Shown: piece by piece, positions 52,101 through 61,100 of the stretch
How positions within the stretch are numbered: position 1 is the stretch's first letter
Layout of the letters: each line of letters starts with the position of its first letter
Assembly: GCA_002633005.1 (NCBI GenBank)
Contig: NMRA01000065.1
Location: 879,482 to 943,481, forward strand
Direction: 5' to 3'
Length of the DNA stretch: 64,000 nt
DNA from: Phoronis australis
Lineage: Eukaryota; Phoronida; Phoronidae
Made by a program: the position numbers and the translations under genes
The notes under the pieces: model-generated
What the model saw: the letters and a program-made list of their open reading frames with translations, nothing else
Database searches by the model: none
Told to the model about the DNA's origin: nothing

Positions 52101-55100
52101 AATCATGACTGTGTTTATTTAGACCCTGGTGCTGAGCGGTATGGTTGGTCTTTGACTGGATGTCATGCAAACACCAAACACAACTCTAATAGCACAGAAG
52201 TGATTTTTGCCTGACTCCATCTCGGTTTTTGTTGGACAGATGGGCTGAGAATGGCTGAAGAGTGATTTCTTTCTGTATCAATGTGTATTTTGCAATTTTA
52301 TTTTTGCATTTCAATCTTTTGAATATATCCGATCTTTTAACAATCATTGGTTACCATTTGATCATCATGGAGATAACCTCCTATTTCTATTTCAAACTTC
52401 TGTCCACATCATGAGTCTTGGTGGTGGCAGGCTCTGTCCAACAAAAACTAGATCTCATTTCCAATGTGCTTAGTTATAGTAGAATAATTTAACATTAACC
52501 ATTTCCACTGAGTGTAGAGACTGAACAAGAGACGACTGCTGGAAGAAGGCCTCAGATATGTTTCACTGGCCGATACGGGAACGGGGTCGGGTGTTTTCAT
52601 AGGTGGAGATATGAAAGATACAGCCACCAGCTTGCACGCTGATCTCCTCACTGACTACTCCATGATGTCCACTGGCACTGAAGTTACCAAAAGTATGACA
52701 AAATTGAATTGCATGGACAGAGGGGTGGGAACGAAGTGGGATTTGATGAGCAGTCTAAAAGGAATTAAGTCTTCTGGTAAAACTGACAAACGCCAACCAA
52801 TGATAGCAGGTCCTATTCAAGCCCCAACCAAATGCTCGAGTGAATTCAAGCTGAAAGCAGCAAACTCGGAAAAAGGTGACTCAGTTGTGTGTCGAGGGAA
52901 AATGCTCCATTTTGGTGAAACATATGATGCACCCCAACATAGACCGGTTATTCCACGACAATCCAGTAAATCTCATCAATCACCCACAGATGTCGCTTTC
53001 TCCAGCGATCATGAGTACAAAAAGTCAGAAAGTACAACCACAAGGCTGGCAGGTAGCCATCCCTCTCAATCGAAGTTGGCGTCGATGCCGACAGTTTATG
53101 ATGTTGGGACGGTTTTGGAATGGCGTGGAGTATCTGCACATGAGCTGAGAAAATTGAAGTCAACACAGTTGTCTCATATCATGTCACAGCCAATCAGTGA
53201 AGTTCATGAAAAAGAAACTGCTAACAAAACTGTCCAGTGTGATAGGCCTAGGGCTATTGATATTCAAACCTCTTTTAGCGATGATAGACTGACAAGGAAA
53301 CCGAGCAGTGCTGTGGTTAAGGCTGTAAAATCTGAGGTAGACTGCTGCTTTTTGTATGTATATGATAATGCTTCTTAGGCGACCCGCTATTGGCAGGTCA
53401 GCTTACCCTAGAAATATTTTAAAATTTTTATTAATTTTGTTAACTTTTTTGTAACGTATCTGAAAATAGTCAAGTGAAACTTCCATTATTATTATATTTA
53501 CTGATTTATACCCTAGTTGTCGAAAATGTTTTTTGGGATTGGTTTGGATAAAAATGTTCTATACTTGCATAAAGGCAATCGAAAACTAGCAATTAGGAGT
53601 TGAATTTTTTTTTGAAAAACTCCAAATGTGCGTTAAGGATAAATTATGGCAATTTAGATTATATTTACAATGCTTTAGAAACTACTCTGTGAATTTTTAT
53701 ATCATCCAAAAGAAATTTGCTGATATTTTAGATACTACTTTTTTGTTTCAAATTTAGCTTTATTTATTTCTTTTTTGAGAGTTTTAATAAAGACATTATG
53801 GTCATTTGAGCCTATATATGAGGCATTGCAGAAGTCAAAAAGTAAATTCCAATAGGAATTTTCCTCTTAGACCATGGATTACTTTGCTGAGTTTGGTTTG
53901 TAGAGTTTTGTAGAAAGTTGCCCAAATTCATTGACATGATCATAAGGTTACTCATAGCCTTTGGAACACTTTATAAAGAACTCTACTCTCATAAAATCGA
54001 CTTTGCTATATAAATGTGATTGGATTGTGTTTCTATTACCAACTCAAGTTACAGGCAATGTGTACAATGTCATGCTCTATTTTAAAATTTACAATCTTGG
54101 GTTTGGCCAACCACAACAAAATTTGAAGCGTTTTCCTGAGTGGCTGATAGACTCTTGTTCGTTACAGAAACAGAAAGATTGTTACCAGATATATTTCAGG
54201 AGAGTAAAAGGCATTGTTCATTTTTGGTCAGCTAAATATGATAAAATGTATCTGTAGCGCTGCATTTTGTTAGCACATGGAGTAAGGACCATTTACTTAA
54301 ATATAATTATCAAATGTAATTATTTTTGGACAATTTTGTGTTCTAGCACTTGTTAGGAAGATATTGATTGAGGAGTCAGTGCATCATACCGTGTAGAATT
54401 TAATCTATTTTAATGATTCTTTGGTGAATAGTAACAAAAAGTGTAAGTTTGATTTCCTGCGCGTTTCAACATGGTGGCACATGCAACATATTTACCAAAA
54501 AGGAAAATTTAAATTTTATTTATTAATTTTAATGTTCTCTTCACAGGAGAAAAAGTTTAAAGGGTTGAAGTCCCGTTACGACAAGTTAGCACTAGATCAC
54601 ACCAAGACGCTGGATGAGATGAATAATATGTAAGTTGATCTAATGCAGTGTTCTCATGCCATCTGGTTATAAGGTAGCGTTCACATGCCATCTGGTCATA
54701 ATGCAGCGTTCACATGCCATCTGGTCATAAGGCAGGTCATATGTCTCTGATGCATCATCTGGAAAACCTTTCATGACTAATGTGCGAGTGCTGGTTAAAT
54801 GGCAAATCCGCCTTCCTACTTTGTGAAAGCTACATTCCAATATTGGGTAACTTGTTGTTAGTCTTTGTTAATCTAGGCTTCTTGCTTGTGATTGGCCAAA
54901 ATGTTTAATTAGCATTTTGCATGTTTTTGGCAAAGTGATAATTAACATAGAAAGCTTTAATTTGTGAAGGCTCGTTTTGAGCGACTCGTTTGCCTAATTC
55001 TGATCAGATGTCCTGTCTACTTTTCATGCACATTGCCGTCTGTTGCTTTATCTCCTGAACCCCTTGCAGGCTCTTCATGATACTTGCCACATGTGTTTCT

Positions 55101-58100
55101 ATGGAGCTGGCAACTGATGAAGAAAACTTTTGGACAGATCCAAATACCGCTATATCTCCTAGTGGCAATTTTAATTATTTGCCTTTGCCTCTGTATCTCC
55201 CTGAATATCCTTGACTGGATTTTATAAAATTTGGCAAATATGTTTGTATCAGTGTGGTGATGACACTTTCCTAATGTCTGGTCGATTTGGGCCATTCTCA
55301 CTTCATAAAGTGCGATGAACTGGGGGTCACCCGAGCTCAAAATACACCTAACATTAATTTTTGGATGAGTCTAACTGCTGCAGTGCTTCCTATTGGCAAT
55401 TTTTGTTTCTTCCTTTTTCTATGTGGTTCTTTTCTACCAAGCTCCTTACATCTTCATATTAAAGCTTTCTATGCTGAAAATGACTCCTGACAGTTTCAGG
55501 TGGATTTGACCTTTTTTGAACACATTAGTGGCCATTTTTCTTGTGTCTACTTTTGGCTTCTTGTTTCTTATCTGCAAAGGTCTTGAGGAACTATCATGAA
55601 AGTTGAAAGATGTGTTTCTACTGATGGGAGCATGGCCGACATTATTTATCGTGCAGATGCGCTGTAATGTCTCCTCATTACTGTACACAGCTTTTTGGAT
55701 ATGCCTCAATATCTGCAGTGTGATCGCCAACAGATATTTCTGAAATTTGACTTAATATGTGTTTATGGTGCAGAAAGCACAACTGGCATTGATTTTTGCA
55801 CAAATCTCTCCACTGTGGTACGCATTAAAGACAAATTTTCATAAATGTGTCTGCCTCTAGAGCTTTGATGAATCATTATAAAATTGGACTGAATGTGTTC
55901 CAAATGAGGAGAGCTCATTAACAACTGAAGCTATGTCTTCCCAGAAATGATGTTGCAACTGAACCTAATTTTCTTTATGCTTTAAAAGACTAAAATGTTA
56001 AACTTTTAAAAAACAGTTCAAGAATTTTTTCAAATAGTTTGACTGTATCATGGGTGAATTGACTAAATTTTGTTTTTGATGTAAATTGTCTCAAATTAGT
56101 TTGAAGTTGCAAATTTTTGGTCATCTGAGTGATCATTAGAAATATCACCATCCTACCATTATCCACCATCGTACCATTATACACCATCGTACCATTATAC
56201 ACCATCCTACCATTATCCATCATTTAATGTGAATCTTGTCATTTTACTCATCATCGTGCGTGGTCATTTCACTTCACCGCCACCTAGTGTCAAATTGCTG
56301 CAAAGTCTACGCCGCTCTCCTGACTTAGAAGTTGCAAGCCGCGGCTACAATGTGGAACATTTCCGTCAAGCCATGGAAAAAGTGTGCATCTACCCCAAAC
56401 AAGTGGTTTATATCTACGTCTATGATCGATTGTATGAAACTGACGTCCAGCTACAGAGGCCTATGAGATCCTACAGTGCTTTGGATCTGGCATCTGGTCA
56501 CAAAAGGTATTATCCTTATCACTTTCCATACTTGACAAAATCTTACCTGCCAAGGGCTTTATATTACTGATCAGGGAAATACAACTGCTCTCATATATTA
56601 CGCCAATTTTCTTAAAGTCATGTTTTGCCTTGTTTAGCTGGCAAAAATGAAAATCAAATTTTATCTCATAATATCGGATTCGTAATATTGTTTATCATGA
56701 TGGGATTCTACTTAATGTTTCCAACTCAAGCTGCAAGCGTAATGAGCCATTTTTGAAATCGCAACTCTAAGGTTAACCAACTAATAAAATCTGAGGCACT
56801 GGGTAATGAGCCATTTTTTAGCTTGAAACCCAGTCCAGGTAAAAATTGGTATGATGATCCTTGGAAGATTGGAATTTTCAAATGTGAACACATTACCAGC
56901 TGGTTGGTCACCTAGTGTGTAATCCTTTGTATCAACTCATTATGTCATGAAACTATGTGTGCCTGAATTGACTGATGGTCACCCAGCCACTGCTATTTAT
57001 TACGTTGGCAGGGAATGGGGTAACTGATCAGAAACTAAATAATGCACTTCAGTTTACAAATTTAATTTGGTTTTGGCACCTGTACCAGGTCCATCGTTGG
57101 CCAACCACTACAATTCTGAAGCATATTCTTGAGTCAATGATGATTTTGCTGTTGACTTGTTGATTATAGAAATAGAAACCTACAGTCCAGTGGCAGATCT
57201 TGGATACCATAAAGGGGGGCCCAACATGTTGCCTCAGGGAATTGGGCAAAGCATGACTGCATGTGCACAGGCAACCTGAAAGTTGCAGGGGGGCTGGGGA
57301 TGGATGTGGACCTGCTGTTCAGAAAATCTATCGGTGAACTAAAAAAAAACGGGGTCAGGATTCCGCCATGCTCTGGGCTTTAAGCCACCCCTTCTCATCC
57401 GCTACCAATTCTAGTTACTGAACTCAGTATTTCCTCTTCCGCTCCAGGCTGTTACTGTTTCATTTTTCTTGCGGCAGCCATGACTGTGTAATTCAATTTT
57501 AAAAATATGTGACTGTCATTTAAATGACTGTGTAATTCAATTTTAAAAATATGTGACTGTCATTTAAATGACTGTGTAATTCAATTTTAAAAATATGTGA
57601 CTGTCATTTAAATGACTGTGTAATTCAATTTTCGTTCATTAGCCAATGAGTCGAGACAAAATGTAGTTTTGAGTTCCATACCTACACCATTGCTGGAAGC
57701 CTTAAATTTGAAAAATGAAAAAGGCTAATTGATTACTTTGTGCTAAATTTGTGATGTTATACCATGGTTTTGTTTGATTGACAATGTGTACTGAGGAGTG
57801 TGAGGTGTAACTTGTTGTTAACCATTTTCTCAACATTTAGAAGCCATGTTGTCCTGTTAAATTGCCTAAAATTGGAAATTAAAATAGTCATCTTACTCTT
57901 GAGAAGTCAGTCTCGTACTACTTCCAGTACCAACATGAACGGCAATGGAAGTGGAATCCTATTGTAATTTATGAAGAATTTTAGTGAAAGAGGGTGAAAT
58001 GCAGCTTTAAAAGATTATTGTGAAATTTTTTAGTTTTGCCATTTGGCCTTAAAAGTACCATCTTTGCTACTAAGGTGAATAAAGAAAAACCCAAAGGCTC

Positions 58101-61100
58101 TGAATTTTCAATGCAAGGAGAAATGTCGAAGACTATTTGTGCTCATAGGCAATGTATACTTGGCAGCTCTGTCATTGAGTGTCCAAGAGTATTGTATTGA
58201 CTGGCCTGTCATTAAATTGAAAGTTGTATCAGGTTAGTCCTCTCAGCAGAAACAAGTTAACCTGTCCAGATAAACTGAGCACAGCTAACCGTTATAGATT
58301 ATGACTTTGTGATGGTTAGTGTGTAATTAACCATGAATAATTTTGTGTGAGTCTTGCCCTGAAATTTACTAGTTGTATGTGGGATATCGTTATTTCGAAA
58401 TTTGCATTAATTTAGTTAGCTTGTGACAAAAGCCTTGTGGATTCTTTTATACAGAACTGATGTGCTTGCTAAGCAGTTACACCGACCATTTCGTCAGGAC
58501 GCTCAACTACTTGGTCATTCTCCTGACTTGTCTTCAGCTAATCGAAAAAGCTACGATAAGAAAAGGTCCTCTAAAGATAGGCGACATTCTGCTGTAGAGG
58601 ACGACAAAGACCGTGGAAAAGTCTTCTCTTCCGCTAAGATTGGCAAAATCTCTGACAGAGCACCGCACAGACCTTCTGATACAGATGATCATCACGGACG
58701 CACCAGAAACTTGCCATTTGATAGCAAAGAGAGATTGCAGGTCACTGATGGAAGACAAAGGCGTCACACAATTGCCGATAATTCCACTAAGCGCCCGCGA
58801 GAAAGGTTTTTCTCAGTCCAGGAACCACATTCACCTCTTGGTAAGGATGTCAGCGGTTTGTCTGGTGACAAGCAAGACCTTCTAGTGCCGTTGTCGTTTG
58901 ATCACATGATGGACCTATTTGATAACAAGGCAGGCAGCAAGTCACAGAATAAGCCGCCACCTATGGACCGCAGAAGATTTAGTGGAGTTAGTGGTCCAAC
59001 AAGTGCCTCAAAGAAAGTTGTCCAAGTGTCTGACAAGAAACCTGCAATACCAGTGTCAGTAGTAACTGTTGCGAAAAAACAATTTGACTTTGACACAATA
59101 ATGAATACCTCGTTTACGCGGATGAATCCACTGTTGCCAGCAAAATCTGCAAAGCTGGCCAAGAATCGGTCTCAGCGTAAGTGTCAGGAGCATGAAGCGG
59201 ACAGTTCTGCTAGTGATGCTGTTAAGTTTCTTTCAATACAGTCACATGTTGCCCCATCTCCTAAGGAAGATCAGCAGCAGATAGGCCATGAAATTTCTGC
59301 TGATCCAAACGACTTCCTTGGACAAAAAACAGAAGATTTTTCTCTTATCCAGAAAGTTACCCCAAGTTCACGTCTCACTTTTCAACTAAACCAGACCTGG
59401 CCAAGTGCATCCACACATGCATTAGGTCCTCAGGCATCTGTTTACACAGCAGTTTCAGAAAACAAGGTCAGTCAAATGCAATCAAGAAAAGTTGCAGAAT
59501 CAGCTAAGATGAAATATGAGAAGGCACTACAAGCACGTGGTGAAAAAGTTGCAAAGGGAAAGATTGTTAAACCTGATGTATCTTTGCAAGAGACGAAGGA
59601 CGTTGGTGCCAAAGTAATCCGCAGAAGCCGCACAGAACGTGGAGATATTCATACAATGCATTCTGAAAAACAAATGAAAGACTCGAGTGAGGACTTCAGG
59701 AAAACCAGGCATTCTGCAGCACAAGCAAAAGATTTTGAGAGAGTGGTTAATAAAAGGAGTAAAAGTTCTTTTAAAAAAGCTGGCAAGGAACTAGAGATTA
59801 AACATGAAGTAACATGCGACAGCACCTCCAGTGTACATGTTGTAACGAGTGATATCATAGATGTGAAAGAGGAACGGCCAATGTCATTGGGTCAGAAAGA
59901 GAGTGTTCACAGCAAGGATTCTGTTCCTGAGAGCCCTGCTAATGCAGAGAAGTTAAAACTCGAAACAGTTCTGTGTAGAGATGAATACCTACTTAGTCCT
60001 CACAGAGATCATGAAGATGGAGCTTGCTATGTAGCAGTGTCTGTTCAGCAGAAGAACCTAAACACTCCAGTTAAAGCATTCCATATTTCTGGTGACAAAA
60101 ACAAGCAATCTCATGTGACTTGCTCAGCTGAAGTACAGGCAAGGCTAGAAGAAGCAGAAAATAGAAGCTTTGAAGGCAGAAAGGATGAAGTTACATGTAT
60201 AGAAGGTATATCTGAAGGGAAGCAGGTTGAAGTTGTACTTGTAGAGAGTGTATCTGAAGCTAGTAAGTCTGTAGAGGACACGTCTGAAGGCAAACAGGCT
60301 GAAGTTGTACCTGTGAAAAGCACATCCGAAGTCAAGACAGCTGAAGTTGGACCTGTACAGGGAAAGTCTGAAGCCAGAAAGGCTAAAGTATCTGTAGAAT
60401 GTATATCTAAAGAGAAGAAGGCTGAAGTTGGACCTGTACAGGGTAAGTCTGAAGCCAGAAGCGCTGAAGTTGGGTCAGTGGACCCCATGTCTGGAGACAG
60501 AAAGGCTGAAGTACCTGTAGAAGGTACCACTAAAGGGAAGAAGGCTGAAGTTGGACCTGCAGAGGGTGTGTCTGGAGGCAGAAAGGTGGATGTTGAATCT
60601 GTACATGGTGTGTCTGAACCAGCATCTGAAGGTAGAAAGGTTGATGTTGAATCAGTGGGGCGTATGTCTGAAGACAGAAAAGCTGGAATTAAACCCCCAG
60701 AGGACTCATCTCAAGACAGAGATGTTGATGGTGAACAGATGAACAGCATGTCTAAAGGCAAAAAGACTGAAATTGAACCCATAGAGAGTAGATCTGAACA
60801 CAGGATGGATGATGTTGAGCCACTGGAAGGCACATCTGAAGGCAGAAAGGCTGAAGTTGGATCTATAGAGAGCCTTTCCAAAAGCATTACAGTTCAAGCG
60901 GAAGAGGTTAAATATGATATCAATGGGGGGAAAGAGGTTAGTCTTCAACCATTTATGTATCAAAATGCGGTTCTTGATAAAGGAAAAGAGGAAGTTGGTA
61001 CTTGCAGGAATTCAGAAGGTAAAAAACTCAGCGTGTGTATGTCTGATATCAGCCACCAGTTATCGGTTTCTGATAAGGACAAACCAGCTTATGGCAGCAG

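Noticed and set aside
60111-60530. 139-codon minus-strand ORF rich in Thr/Ser/Asp
   Set aside because: Antisense shadow of the SEGRKAEV coding repeat.
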